Numbered from the stretch's first letter, positions 9,764 through 20,611 are shown. The stretch is DNA of 64,000 nt from an uncultured Flavobacteriaceae bacterium (GCA_938088195.1 CALKEO010000037.1:19667-83666), one strand, 5' to 3'. Made by a program: numbers and translations. Notes: a model not told the origin generated them from the sequence alone.

Positions 9764-11050
9764 ATTCATAAGTGATTCGATTTCTTCAATTTCAATCGGT
9801 ATATTATTCATCAAATTAATAGGATCTCCATTTTTTTGTACCACTACATCATCCTCTAGTCTAATGCCAAACCCTTCTTTTTTTATATAAATCCCGGGTT
9901 CAACTGTAAAAACATTATTAGCTTGAACAGGAAGGTTTATATCTCCGTAATCATGAGTGTCCAAACCTAAGTGATGTGAAGTCCCATGGGTAAAATATTT
10001 TTTAAATGCAGGATTTGATTTTGTTTGATTTTGAATGTCATGTTTGTCAAGTAATCTAAGGTTAAGTAATTCTGAGGTCATTATTTTACCAACTTCTAAG
10101 TGGTGTTCTTTCCATAAAATTCCTGGTTTCAATAATTTAGTTGCCTCTTTTTTAACTTTCAAAACTGATTTATAAACTTCTTTTTGTCTTTTAGAAAATT
10201 TTCCAGAAACTGGAATTGTTCTAGTCATATCGCTTGAATAGTTTGCATATTCTGCACCAACGTCTAACAAAATTACATCTCCTTCTTTACATTGATTATT
10301 ATTTTGAATATAATGTAGAATATTGGAATTTTTTCCTGAAGCAATAATTGGTTGATAAGCAAATTTTCGAGATCTATTTTTTAAAAATTCGTGAGCAAAT
10401 TCTGCTTCAATTTCATACTCCCAAACACCTGGCTTGATAAAATTGAGAATTCGTCTAAACCCTTTTTCTGTAATGTCACAAGCCTTTTTTATTAAATCAA
10501 TTTCAATTGAGCTTTTTACTGCTCTTATCTGCTGCAAAATGGGATTACTTCTTTCAATATTTTTATTTGGAAATTTATTTTGAATCCATTGATTAAATCT
10601 AGCTTCTCTTGTTTCGGTAACTACTTTTGCTCTGTAATGTTCATTAGTATTTATGTAGAAATTTTCCACTGAAGGCAAGGTTTTTTTAACTATTTTTTCT
10701 AAGTCATTTAACCACTTTATATTTTCTATCCCAGAAAAGTCGAAAGCTTTTTTTTCATTCAATTTTTCCCCCTCCCAATGAGTCAATGTTTCGTTTGGTT
10801 TTATTAAAAATAATATTTCTTGGTTGTTTGAATTGCCATCGCTTTTAAAAAGCATTAATACACTTTCTTCTTGATCAATCCCAGAAAGGTAAAAAAGATC
10901 TCTGTGTTGTTCAAAAGGCAGTGTGGTGTCTGCGCTTACTGGATACAAATCATTTGAATTAAAAAAAGCAACACTATTTGGCTTCATTTTTTCAAAAAAT
11001 TTTTTTCGATTGTCAATAAATAATGATTTGTTGATTTTGGAATATTTCAT
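9755..11050 (-). CDS. Aminopeptidase P family (Xaa-Pro aminopeptidase)
   Basis: LLDVGAEYANYSSDMTRT, HGTSHHLGLDTHD, EPGIYI, RLEDDV metal ligands. Confidence 0.93.
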   Translation of the reverse strand: MKYSKINKSLFIDNRKKFFEKMKPNSVAFFNSNDLYPVSADTTLPFEQHRDLFYLSGIDQEESVLMLFKSDGNSNNQEILFLIKPNETLTHWEGEKLNEKKAFDFSGIENIKWLNDLEKIVKKTLPSVENFYINTNEHYRAKVVTETREARFNQWIQNKFPNKNIERSNPILQQIRAVKSSIEIDLIKKACDITEKGFRRILNFIKPGVWEYEIEAEFAHEFLKNRSRKFAYQPIIASGKNSNILHYIQNNNQCKEGDVILLDVGAEYANYSSDMTRTIPVSGKFSKRQKEVYKSVLKVKKEATKLLKPGILWKEHHLEVGKIMTSELLNLRLLDKHDIQNQTKSNPAFKKYFTHGTSHHLGLDTHDYGDINLPVQANNVFTVEPGIYIKKEGFGIRLEDDVVVQKNGDPINLMNNIPIEIEEIESLMNSK

Positions 11051-11070
11051 TTTAAAATCCTATTAAAATT

Positions 11071-11078
11071 CAAAAATA
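11071..11078 (-). promoter_or_regulatory. Putative -7 element (TATTTTTG) for the aminopeptidase P gene
   Basis: CAAAAATA on + strand, 21 bp upstream of the start codon. Confidence 0.5.
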
Positions 11079-11106
11079 GTATATTTAATTAATCAAAATT
11101 ACCCTT

Positions 11107-13941
11107 ATGAATAAGTTACTAAAGTTTTTTATTATAATTTTTCCTTTTATTGTATTATCTCAATCAATCACAACATCAAATGATGTTCTTAAGGGTCTAG
11201 ATTTTCAAAATAAATTAATTGATAAATCAATTATAAAAAAGATAAAATTTGAAAACATAGGCCCTAGTATAATGAGTGGAAGAGTTTCCGATATTGAGGT
11301 AAACCCTAAAAATTCAAACGAATTTTATGTAGCATATGCTTCTGGTGGACTTTGGCACACTATAAATAATGGTAACACATTTAAATCCGTGTTTGATAAT
11401 GCTAATACTCAAAATATTGGAGATTTTGACGTAGACTGGATGAATAGAATTTTAATCGTTGGTACTGGAGAAAACAATTCCTCAAGATCTTCATATGCAG
11501 GAATTGGCATTTTAAAATCCATTGATAATGGTAAAAATTGGATTAATATTGGGCTTACAGATTCTCATCACATTGGAAAAGTAAGGATTAACCCTCAAAA
11601 CAGTAAAGAAATAGTTGTTGGGGTAATTGGACATTTGTACTCCAAAAATTCTCAAAGAGGAATTTTTAAAACAAATGATGGAGGAAAAACTTGGAATAAA
11701 ACTCTTTTTATTGACAATGAAACGGGTATTATTGATTTAGATATTGACCCTAATAATTTTAATATTCAATTTGCAAGCTCATGGCAAAGGGATCGAACTC
11801 CTTGGAATTTTAACGGAAATGGTGACAAATCAGGAATCTATAAATCTATGGATGGAGGAGAAAATTGGACATTAATTACCAACGAGGGAAGTGGTTTTCC
11901 CAAACATGAAGGCGTTGGAAGGATTGGAGTCTCTGTATTTGACGAAAATATTATTTATGCGATTATTGATAATCAATCAAGAAGGCCTAAAGAAAAAATC
12001 AAATCAAAACAAAAAGGTCTTGATAAAATGATTTTCGAAAACCTGTCCTTGAACGAATTTGAAGATTTGAATGATTTAGATTTAAACCAGTTTTTGAAAG
12101 CTAATGGATTTCCAAAAAAATATGATGCAAAAAAAGTGAAAGAATTAGTTGAATCCAGAGAAATATTACCAATCGATTTAAAACTTTTTTTGGAGGATGC
12201 TAATACAGTTATGTTTGAAACTCCAATAATTGGAGCAGAAGTTTATAGAAGCAATGATGGAGGGGTTAATTGGATAAAGAAAAACGATGATTATCTTGGA
12301 AGCCTATACAATACTTATGGGTACTATTTTGGAAGAATCCATGTGTCACCATCCAACAAAGACCACGTATACATATATGGTGTCCCAATTTTAAAGTCGA
12401 CAGACGGGGGAGTTAGTTATAAGTCGATTGATTATGAAAATGTTCACGTTGATCATCATGATTTGTGGATAAACCCAAATGATCCCAATCACTTGATAAA
12501 TGGAAATGATGGGGGAGTTAACTTAAGTTATGATGGAGGTGACAATTGGTTTAAATTAAATCAGCCAAGCGTGGGTCAGTTTTATGCTATTAATGTAGAC
12601 TATAATAAACCATATAATGTGTACGGAGGACTTCAGGATAATGGTGTTTGGATGGCTAAAAACAATTCAAAGGAAAGTTTGAAATGGCATCAAACGGGAC
12701 AAAATAATTGGAAATCTATAATGGGTGGAGATGGAATGCAAATTCAAATTGATAGACGCGATTCAAATATTATTTATACAGGCTCTCAATTTGGAGTATA
12801 CTATAGAATTGATAATAATACCAATAAGAGATTCTTTATTAAGCCTAAACATGACTTGGGAGAACAAAAATTAAGATTCAATTGGCAAAGTCCCATACTG
12901 CTATCCCCTCACAATCAAGACATCCTGTATTTTGGTAGTAATAAATTACATATTTCTTTAAATAAAGGAGATCAATGGTCCTTTAGTTCAAAAGATTTGA
13001 CCAAAGGCATAAAAAAAGGAAATGTTCCTTATGGTACGTTAACCGCAATAGATGAATCGATATTTAAATTTGGAAAATTGGTTGTTGGATCTGATGATGG
13101 CTTAATTAATTTAAGTAATGATGGTGGGAATACATGGAAATTAATTTCTAATCAGTTGCCTCAAAACCTATGGGTTAGTCGAGTTATTTTTTCTAAACAT
13201 AATAGAGAAAGAATTTACGTATCCCTAAACGGCTATAGATATGACGACTTTAACAGCTACTTTTATGTAAGTAACGATAATGGAAATAGTTGGACATCTC
13301 TGAGTAAAAATCTTCCTATATCTTCAGTTAATGTTATTAAAGAGGACCCAAACTATGAGGAACTATTATATATAGGAACAGACAATGGAAGTTATATGAG
13401 TTTTGATATGGGGATTAATTGGCATCCTTTTGTTGAGGGTTTAAATAAAGTTGCGGTTCATGATATTGTTATTCAGAACGAAGAAAACGATTTATTGTTA
13501 GGTACTCATGGAAGATCTATTTATAAAACAGATTTATCTATTATTTACAATTATTTAGAAAATATTAATAATAGTAAAAATGGAATTGTTTTTAAATTAG
13601 ATGATTTGACTCAATGCTTTAGTTGTGGTTCCAAAAGAAATAGTTGGGATCAATATATTGACAAGAAATTAAAAGTTACAGTCTTTTCTAAAGATAAACA
13701 AAGCACGAATGTTATTTTATTTGAAAATGATATAAAAATATTGGATTTAAAAATCAACCTGGAAATTGGTTTTCAAGATATTGAATTAGACACATATTAT
13801 TCTCAAAAAACTCTGAAATCCATCCTTAATAAAAACAAGAATAAAAAATTAAAGTTAACAGAAAGCGGGAAATATTATTTTAGAAATGGAAAATATGTGC
13901 TCAAAATTGGAGATTATTCAGAATCATTCCAAATTAAATAA
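11107..13941 (+). CDS. Secreted BNR/VPS10-like beta-propeller repeat protein
   Basis: 944 aa; signal peptide; repeated SxDGGxxW BNR motifs (TNDGGKTW, SMDGGENW, SNDGGVNW, SNDGGNTW). Confidence 0.85.
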   Translation: MNKLLKFFIIIFPFIVLSQSITTSNDVLKGLDFQNKLIDKSIIKKIKFENIGPSIMSGRVSDIEVNPKNSNEFYVAYASGGLWHTINNGNTFKSVFDNANTQNIGDFDVDWMNRILIVGTGENNSSRSSYAGIGILKSIDNGKNWINIGLTDSHHIGKVRINPQNSKEIVVGVIGHLYSKNSQRGIFKTNDGGKTWNKTLFIDNETGIIDLDIDPNNFNIQFASSWQRDRTPWNFNGNGDKSGIYKSMDGGENWTLITNEGSGFPKHEGVGRIGVSVFDENIIYAIIDNQSRRPKEKIKSKQKGLDKMIFENLSLNEFEDLNDLDLNQFLKANGFPKKYDAKKVKELVESREILPIDLKLFLEDANTVMFETPIIGAEVYRSNDGGVNWIKKNDDYLGSLYNTYGYYFGRIHVSPSNKDHVYIYGVPILKSTDGGVSYKSIDYENVHVDHHDLWINPNDPNHLINGNDGGVNLSYDGGDNWFKLNQPSVGQFYAINVDYNKPYNVYGGLQDNGVWMAKNNSKESLKWHQTGQNNWKSIMGGDGMQIQIDRRDSNIIYTGSQFGVYYRIDNNTNKRFFIKPKHDLGEQKLRFNWQSPILLSPHNQDILYFGSNKLHISLNKGDQWSFSSKDLTKGIKKGNVPYGTLTAIDESIFKFGKLVVGSDDGLINLSNDGGNTWKLISNQLPQNLWVSRVIFSKHNRERIYVSLNGYRYDDFNSYFYVSNDNGNSWTSLSKNLPISSVNVIKEDPNYEELLYIGTDNGSYMSFDMGINWHPFVEGLNKVAVHDIVIQNEENDLLLGTHGRSIYKTDLSIIYNYLENINNSKNGIVFKLDDLTQCFSCGSKRNSWDQYIDKKLKVTVFSKDKQSTNVILFENDIKILDLKINLEIGFQDIELDTYYSQKTLKSILNKNKNKKLKLTESGKYYFRNGKYVLKIGDYSESFQIK

Positions 13942-13948
13942 TTTCTTC

Positions 13949-13956
13949 TATTTTTG
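13949..13956 (+). promoter_or_regulatory. Putative -7 element (TATTTTTG) upstream of sdhC
   Basis: TAnnTTTG match 65 bp before sdhC ATG. Confidence 0.55.
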
Positions 13957-14020
13957 TGTAATAGTAACACTTCTTGAATTAAATTTGTAACACGAAAAAC
14001 ACCAATTTATTTAAATTAAA

Positions 14021-14692
14021 ATGGGTATTAAATTAGATTCTTCAATATTACGTAAAGTAGCAATGGCTCTATCCGGACTGTTTCTAATAATTTTTTTAAC
14101 TCAACATTTTATAATAAACATAACCTCTGTTTTTAGTTCTGAAATTTTTAATATGTTTTCTCATTTCATGGGGAATAACTTCATAGTACAATTTATCGCT
14201 CAACCAATTTTAATTTTTGGAGTTTTATTTCATTTTATAATGGGATTTTATTTGGAATTGCAAAATAGATCAGCCAGAAATGTTAAATATGTTAAATTTA
14301 AAGGCGGAGCAAACTCCTCATGGATTTCTAGAAATATGATAATTTCAGGCCTTGTTGTTTTGGCCTTTTTAGGACTTCATTTTTATGATTTTTGGATTCC
14401 AGAAATGAAATATAAGTATGTTGATATTTTAGCTGAAAATCCTTTTAGGTACTATGATGAATTAGTTCATAAATTCAATGATCCAATTAAGGTCGTTTTA
14501 TATTGTATTTCTTTTTTCTTTTTAGCACTTCATTTGTTGCATGGTTTTTCCTCCTCATTTAAATCTTTAGGAACAGACAGTAAATATTCTAATTCAATTA
14601 ATATGATAACAAAAATTTACGCTATCGGAATTCCCTTAGGCTTTTGTTTTATAGCAATTTATCACTTAATTGGAAATTTTGTAACACATTAA
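14021..14692 (+). CDS. sdhC: Succinate dehydrogenase cytochrome b subunit
   Basis: 223 aa, five predicted TM segments; MALSGLFLIIFLTQHF...LLHGFSSSFKSLG, typical of Bacteroidetes SdhC; followed by sdhA and sdhB. Confidence 0.93.
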   Translation: MGIKLDSSILRKVAMALSGLFLIIFLTQHFIINITSVFSSEIFNMFSHFMGNNFIVQFIAQPILIFGVLFHFIMGFYLELQNRSARNVKYVKFKGGANSSWISRNMIISGLVVLAFLGLHFYDFWIPEMKYKYVDILAENPFRYYDELVHKFNDPIKVVLYCISFFFLALHLLHGFSSSFKSLGTDSKYSNSINMITKIYAIGIPLGFCFIAIYHLIGNFVTH

Positions 14693-14784
14693 AATGAAAA
14701 ATTTTTTAAATCATTCTCATTTTATTTTTAAGAGGAAAATTTTACTATTATGTGTTATTTTATTTTCATTTTGCACTAAACTTT

Positions 14785-14792
14785 TATCTTTG
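14785..14792 (+). promoter_or_regulatory. Putative -7 element (TATCTTTG) immediately upstream of the extended sdhA frame
   Basis: Exact TAnnTTTG, 14 bp before ATG 14806; lies between sdhC and sdhA. Confidence 0.65.
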
Positions 14793-14805
14793 TAAAACTA
14801 TTATT

Positions 14806-17118
14806 ATGAATCGAATTACGTATTCTTTAAATTATAGAAAGCCCAAAGATCAATATAAAGCTAGTGATGAATTAACAGTATGTTTGAGATATTTCCACAA
14901 GAATAACCCTAAAGGAAAAGGAAAAATTATTAAAAAAAGTACTGGAATTAAATGTAAATTATCAGATTGGGATTCGGACTGGCATAAAAATCCAAATCGT
15001 TATCCTATAAAATCTTCTGATAAATTTTCGATAAAAAAAAATAAACTTTTGAATGAAAAAGTAATTAATTTTAAGTCCTTCTTAAAAAAAGATTCCCAGT
15101 TTGAAGTGAGTGATTCATTTGTATTAAGTTCAAATGAGCCCGACGGACCCTTAGCTCAAAAGTGGACCAACCATAAAAATAATATTCGTTTAGTAAGTCC
15201 AGCCAATAAACGTAGTATTGATGTTATTGTAGTTGGAACTGGGTTAGCCGGTGGTTCCGCTTCAGCAACTCTTGCAGAACTAGGTTATAACGTAAAGTCC
15301 TTTTGTTTTCAGGACTCCCCAAGAAGAGCACACTCTATCGCCGCTCAAGGAGGTATCAATGCTGCTAAGAATTATCAAGGGGACGGTGATTCGACCTTTC
15401 GACTCTTTTACGATACCGTCAAGGGAGGTGATTACAGATCCCGTGAATCTAACGTCTACAGGTTAGCAGAGGTTTCAGCAAATATTATTGATCAATGTGT
15501 CGCTCAAGGTGTTCCTTTTGCTAGAGAATATGGCGGTCTTCTCGATAACAGATCTTTTGGAGGTGTGTTAGTATCAAGGACTTTTTATGCTAAAGGTCAA
15601 ACGGGCCAACAGCTTTTGCTTGGTGCTTATTCCGCAATGAATCGACAAATTGCTAGAGGTAAAATACAAATGTTTAATAGACATGAAATGTTAGATGTTG
15701 TAAAGGTTGATGGTAAAGCCAGAGGAATTATTACTAGGAATCTTATCAACGGAAAAATTGAACGTCATTCTGCTCATGCTGTAGTTATCGCCTCAGGTGG
15801 CTATGGGAATTTATTTTTTCTATCAACTAATGCTATGGGCAGTAATGTTACTGCTTCTTGGAAAATACACAAAAAAGGAGCCTTTTTTGCAAACCCGTGT
15901 TTTACTCAAATTCACCCTACCTGTATTCCAGTTTCTGGAGATCATCAATCTAAATTGACTCTAATGTCAGAATCTTTAAGAAATGATGGTCGAATTTGGG
16001 TTCCAAAAGATAAAAATGATGCCAAAGCTATCCGAGATGGAAAAATTAAACCAACTGAACTTGACGAAAATAAAAGAGATTATTATTTAGAAAGAAGGTA
16101 TCCTGCTTTTGGAAATCTTGTTCCAAGAGATGTCGCGTCAAGAGCTGCTAAGGAAAGATGTGACGCTGGGTATGGTGTAAATAAAACTGGAGAAGCAGTT
16201 TATTTAGACTTTGAGGCTGCAATAATTAGATATGGAAAAGAAAAGGCCCATTTAAAAGGACTTAACGAGGATGATATTGAATTAGTTAAGGATTTGGGTA
16301 GAGAGGTTATCAAATCTAAATATGGGAATTTATTTCAGATGTATGAAAAAATTGTTGATCAAAACCCATATTTTACTCCCATGATGATATATCCTGCTGT
16401 TCACTATACAATGGGTGGAGTTTGGGTTGATTATAATCTAATGACTACCATTCCTGGTTGCTTTGCTATTGGAGAAGCTAATTTTTCCGACCATGGAGCC
16501 AATAGATTAGGAGCATCTGCGCTGATGCAAGGTTTAGCTGATGGATACTTTGTTCTCCCTTATACTATTGGAAATTATTTAGCAGATGATATTAGAACAG
16601 GACCGATTTCTACTGATCTTCCAGAATTTAATGAAGCTGAGGAATCCGTAAAATTAAAAATTAACACTCTATTAAAAAATAATGGATCAAAGACTGTCGA
16701 TTACTTCCACAAAATTTTAGGTAAAATAATTTGGAATAAATGTGGAATGTCACGAAATAAAAAAGAATTAAAAGAAGCTATCGTTGAAATAAAAAAATTA
16801 AGAGAGGATTTTTACAAAAATGTATATGTTCCTGGTACAAACGAATCTTTCAATGAACCATTAGCAAAAGCATTGAGAGTTGCAGACTTTTTAGAGCTTG
16901 GTGAGCTTTTTGCAAAAGATGCTTTAGAAAGAACCGAATCTTGTGGAGGACATTTCAGAGAAGAATCTCAAACACCAGAAGGTGAAGCCATGCGCGACGA
17001 TAAAAATTTTACTTTTGTTTCAGCTTGGGAATTCAAAGGTTCACCCAGCGAAGCTAAACTTCATAAAGAAAAATTATCATATGATAATATTGAATTAAAA
17101 ACCAGATCATACAAATAG
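14806..17118 (+). CDS. sdhA: Succinate dehydrogenase flavoprotein subunit with ~100-aa N-terminal integrase-Arm-like extension (alternative canonical start GTG 15106)
   Basis: Canonical SdhA ([40 protein letters not shown]...[14 protein letters not shown]) preceded in frame by [13 protein letters not shown]...[11 protein letters not shown]...[14 protein letters not shown]. The ORF-track start (14752) is upstream of the promoter and unlikely. Confidence 0.9.
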   Translation: MNRITYSLNYRKPKDQYKASDELTVCLRYFHKNNPKGKGKIIKKSTGIKCKLSDWDSDWHKNPNRYPIKSSDKFSIKKNKLLNEKVINFKSFLKKDSQFEVSDSFVLSSNEPDGPLAQKWTNHKNNIRLVSPANKRSIDVIVVGTGLAGGSASATLAELGYNVKSFCFQDSPRRAHSIAAQGGINAAKNYQGDGDSTFRLFYDTVKGGDYRSRESNVYRLAEVSANIIDQCVAQGVPFAREYGGLLDNRSFGGVLVSRTFYAKGQTGQQLLLGAYSAMNRQIARGKIQMFNRHEMLDVVKVDGKARGIITRNLINGKIERHSAHAVVIASGGYGNLFFLSTNAMGSNVTASWKIHKKGAFFANPCFTQIHPTCIPVSGDHQSKLTLMSESLRNDGRIWVPKDKNDAKAIRDGKIKPTELDENKRDYYLERRYPAFGNLVPRDVASRAAKERCDAGYGVNKTGEAVYLDFEAAIIRYGKEKAHLKGLNEDDIELVKDLGREVIKSKYGNLFQMYEKIVDQNPYFTPMMIYPAVHYTMGGVWVDYNLMTTIPGCFAIGEANFSDHGANRLGASALMQGLADGYFVLPYTIGNYLADDIRTGPISTDLPEFNEAEESVKLKINTLLKNNGSKTVDYFHKILGKIIWNKCGMSRNKKELKEAIVEIKKLREDFYKNVYVPGTNESFNEPLAKALRVADFLELGELFAKDALERTESCGGHFREESQTPEGEAMRDDKNFTFVSAWEFKGSPSEAKLHKEKLSYDNIELKTRSYK

Positions 17119-17120
17119 CA

Positions 17121-17867
17121 ATGAAATTGAAATTAAAAATTTGGCGTCAAAAAAATTCAGATTCTAAAGGAAAAATGGTTACCTATGAAATTGAAAATAT
17201 TTCTCCAGACATGTCTTTCTTAGAAATGATGGATGTTCTTAACGAAGAATTAATGTCGAAGGGAGTTGACCCTGTAGCCTTTGATCATGATTGTAGAGAA
17301 GGAATTTGTGGATCTTGTTCAATGTTTATCAACGGAGAAGCTCATGGACCAGATCGATATGTAACTACGTGCCAATTACACATGAGAAAATTTAAAGATG
17401 GAGATACCATTTATATTGAACCTTTTAGGGCAAAAACTTTTCCAGTAATTAAAGATTTGGTTGTTGATAGAACCTCTTTTGACAGGATTCAGCATTCTGG
17501 AGGATATATTTCTGTAAATACCTCAGGAAATACTCAAGATGCTAATGCCATCCCTATTGAAAAAGTCAATGCAGATAAAGCATTTGATGCGGCTACTTGT
17601 ATTGGATGTGGAGCATGTGTGGCGACTTGTAAAAACTCAAGTGCAATGCTATTTGTTTCAGCAAAAGTTTCTCAATTTGCATTATTGCCCCAAGGTGAGG
17701 TTGAAGCCACTGACAGAGTTTTAAACATGGTCAAACAAATGGATGAAGAGGGTTTTGGAAATTGTACTAATACAGGTGCTTGTGAAGTAGAGTGTCCAAA
17801 AGGAATATCTTTAGATAATATTGCCAGGATGAATAGAGAATTGTTAAAAGCTCAGTTTAAAAAATAG
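17121..17867 (+). CDS. sdhB: Succinate dehydrogenase/fumarate reductase iron-sulfur subunit
   Basis: [39 protein letters not shown] cluster motifs. Confidence 0.96.
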   Translation: MKLKLKIWRQKNSDSKGKMVTYEIENISPDMSFLEMMDVLNEELMSKGVDPVAFDHDCREGICGSCSMFINGEAHGPDRYVTTCQLHMRKFKDGDTIYIEPFRAKTFPVIKDLVVDRTSFDRIQHSGGYISVNTSGNTQDANAIPIEKVNADKAFDAATCIGCGACVATCKNSSAMLFVSAKVSQFALLPQGEVEATDRVLNMVKQMDEEGFGNCTNTGACEVECPKGISLDNIARMNRELLKAQFKK

Positions 17868-17879
17868 TTTTAAGTCAAT

Positions 17880-18929
17880 CTATTTTTCAAGAATCAAAAA
17901 CTTATCATCCATCACATTTCCAGTTAAGATTAGTTTTCCCAATGTAGCAGCCACACTAGATCCAGACATTAAATCACCTTTTTCAATATAAATTTGTTCG
18001 ACATTATATTGCCCTTTTTTTTCATAATTAATTTTAATAAGCTCGGAGGGAGATATTTTTGTAATGCCACTTGAGTATAAATTAAAATGTAACAAACTAG
18101 GATGTGCTCCTATCCAAAGATTGTTTTCAGAATCAAACTCAATATTATCAACTCCAGTGTTACAATAGATATCCTCAATAAAGGTTAGGGAATTATCAAT
18201 ATTTTTCTTAAAAACTTTTACTAAAAATTTTCTAACAGAGGCTACAAAAATTAAATTTCTCTTATAGTCAAAGTTTATACCATTTGCAAATGCAATGTTA
18301 TTGGCAACTTTTTTAAAATTGTTACCATCAAAGTAAACTACATTTGAAAGACATAAGCCTAAATAATCTTCAAATAGTCTATTCAAACCGTCCATATACT
18401 TATGATCATTAGTAAAATAAAATTTATTTTCATCAATTAATACAATATCATTTGGACTAAATATTAATTTATGTTTTAATGTTTTTTTATGTATTAGTTC
18501 TGTTCCAATAAGATTAAAAATTTCTATAAATTCTCCGTTTGAAGTGTGATTGATTGCCGCTATTACATGTAAACTATCTTTTTTAAAAATCGATATTCCG
18601 TGTGGAGCAAAGGGAGTTTTAAAATTTTTAGTAAGATTAATCAAATCATATTTTTTATTCTTAAGATTTAAAAAATATAAATTTCCATATTCCTGTTTAA
18701 AATTTGGAAAACTTTTCCTTTCTGTTGAGGAAATTATGGCAAAACTATCTTTTTTACTTATCGTGATATCTTCAGTTCCTTTTAATTTTATTTCTTTTAA
18801 TACTTGACCGTCAAATTTGTTGTCAATGGTTTTGAAAAATCCTGTACTCCAAAATGTATAAATGATAAATGATAATAGTGATAATATTGAAAAGGTAAAT
18901 AAAGATTTAAAACTTTTATTCATCTTCAA
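17880..18929 (-). CDS. SMP-30/arylesterase (paraoxonase-like) beta-propeller protein
   Basis: FAPHGISIF, SPNDIVLI..FYFTNDHKY, ANGINFDY, TGVDNIEFDSENNLWIGAHPSLL. Confidence 0.8.
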   Translation of the reverse strand: MKMNKSFKSLFTFSILSLLSFIIYTFWSTGFFKTIDNKFDGQVLKEIKLKGTEDITISKKDSFAIISSTERKSFPNFKQEYGNLYFLNLKNKKYDLINLTKNFKTPFAPHGISIFKKDSLHVIAAINHTSNGEFIEIFNLIGTELIHKKTLKHKLIFSPNDIVLIDENKFYFTNDHKYMDGLNRLFEDYLGLCLSNVVYFDGNNFKKVANNIAFANGINFDYKRNLIFVASVRKFLVKVFKKNIDNSLTFIEDIYCNTGVDNIEFDSENNLWIGAHPSLLHFNLYSSGITKISPSELIKINYEKKGQYNVEQIYIEKGDLMSGSSVAATLGKLILTGNVMDDKFLILEK

Positions 18930-20523
18930 GTATTATTTTTTCTTCCAAAATCCAATTTGCTCTAATAATAATTTTTTCATCATAATGATATATTTTCTCT
19001 GGGAAAACTTTATTTAAAAAATTACCCGTATCCCACTTTTCATTATTATTTTCATCAAAAATTATCTTTAAATAATATTGGGCCGGATTTAAATTTTCAA
19101 AAATACAGGCATCTAAATTGGATTTCAATATTTTTTCTCTTACTACTTTTCCTTCAAAATCCGTTAATTGAACTATAATAGGGTAACTTTTTTGATTTTG
19201 TATGGCGAGCTTAAGTAATCCATAGTCAGACCTACTTTTAGTAGAGAGATCATAAGAAAGGGTGTCGTTTACAGATCCCAGGAAATCTTCTAATGCATTA
19301 GGAAGTAATAATAATTTGTAGTCATCATTAGGAAGCAGTTCAAAATTAAAAACTACGTCAAAATTATTTTCATCAATTTTAGTTTCAAAAGGAATTGAAA
19401 TAGAGTCTTTATTCAAAATAGAAATTTGATTATTTTCAATTTTTTGAATAGGGATGTTACTAAATAATTTAAATGTTTCATTTAAGTCTATAGAACCATT
19501 ATTTGATGAAGTAATTATTAATGAATCTTTTTCTTTTTCTTTAAAATATACAGTATGTAATTCATTTTTAGTTTTACTCTTTACAACAAACCTTAGCGAA
19601 TCATATTTTATATTACTGAACCAATAATTTAAAGTATCTGTTTCCTTACTTTTAGTTAAGATTGATTTAAAAGGACTTTGGAAACTATCAATCAGTTCAA
19701 TTTTAACATCCTGGTATTTTCCTTTAAAACCAAATGCAATATTATTATTACTTTGAATAAAAGGCTTAAAACTTTTAAAAATAATTTCCTCCTTAAAAAT
19801 CTCTAGATTAATTTCTTTGTCGTAGGGAATTTCGATAAAATTTTTCATAAACCCTATCTCTTCAAAATCAGGATTAAACTTATAGTCATTATTTGAATCA
19901 TTTAGACCTATCAATAAGTACTTTCCTTTTTTTAAGTTACTAATTTCAAAATAAGTGCTATCTAAAGTGCTTCCAACATAAGTTGGAATTGAATTATATA
20001 TAATTGAGTCAGAAAAATTTTCATCAAAAGGATAAAGAAGAATACTGATGAATTTTTCATCCTCTCTTTTAAAAGAATTTTTAATATTTCCAGAAATTTT
20101 TAAAGAATCTATATAATTCCCCGTAGAAAAAACATATTTAAAAAAAGGTAATACATTTCCTTCATTATTGTCGATGACACTTTGTCCAAAATTGAAAACA
20201 TATGTTTGTTGTCTGGGTAAAGTGTCATTAATATCTATTTGAATGTATTTTGATGCTCCAGACTGAGGAGAAATTGAATATAATGATTTTTCAATTGGAG
20301 GAGAAACTACTAATTGTTTCCTGAAATCCTCCAATTTTATATATTCATCAAAAAATAAACGAATTCTTTTTTCGTCGAAATTAATTGAATTTTCTTTTGG
20401 GTTGGCATTAACTAAAACAGGTGGAGATTCATCTTTTGGGCCACCCTCTGGGAAACCTCTTTTTGCACAATGTGTAAAAATTACACAGAAACACAAAAAA
20501 AATATAATTTTAGTGTAGTTCAT
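18916..20523 (-). CDS. Ig-like (Big_5/SbsA-type) domain lipoprotein
   Basis: Lipobox-like FTHC; AKRGFPEGGPKDESPPVLVNANPKENSINFDEKRIRLFFDEYIKL typical of Bacteroidetes Ig-like proteins. Confidence 0.82.
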   Translation of the reverse strand: MNYTKIIFFLCFCVIFTHCAKRGFPEGGPKDESPPVLVNANPKENSINFDEKRIRLFFDEYIKLEDFRKQLVVSPPIEKSLYSISPQSGASKYIQIDINDTLPRQQTYVFNFGQSVIDNNEGNVLPFFKYVFSTGNYIDSLKISGNIKNSFKREDEKFISILLYPFDENFSDSIIYNSIPTYVGSTLDSTYFEISNLKKGKYLLIGLNDSNNDYKFNPDFEEIGFMKNFIEIPYDKEINLEIFKEEIIFKSFKPFIQSNNNIAFGFKGKYQDVKIELIDSFQSPFKSILTKSKETDTLNYWFSNIKYDSLRFVVKSKTKNELHTVYFKEKEKDSLIITSSNNGSIDLNETFKLFSNIPIQKIENNQISILNKDSISIPFETKIDENNFDVVFNFELLPNDDYKLLLLPNALEDFLGSVNDTLSYDLSTKSRSDYGLLKLAIQNQKSYPIIVQLTDFEGKVVREKILKSNLDACIFENLNPAQYYLKIIFDENNNEKWDTGNFLNKVFPEKIYHYDEKIIIRANWILEEKIILEDE

Positions 20524-20611
20524 AAATCATCTTGACCTAATGCAAATTAATAATTATTTTAACCTATTTCTATTAAAATGCAATAAATAGAATATATTAA
20601 AATATAACTAC

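Noticed and set aside
14752-14805. ORF-track GTG start of sdhA ([18 protein letters not shown])
   Set aside because: Overlaps the TATCTTTG promoter; ATG 14806 is the first start downstream of the likely TSS
17539-17724. Alternative-frame ORF inside sdhB
   Set aside because: Same-strand out-of-frame ORF within a well-supported gene; same for 55273-55470, 55918-56142, 51322-51525 and 57137-57319
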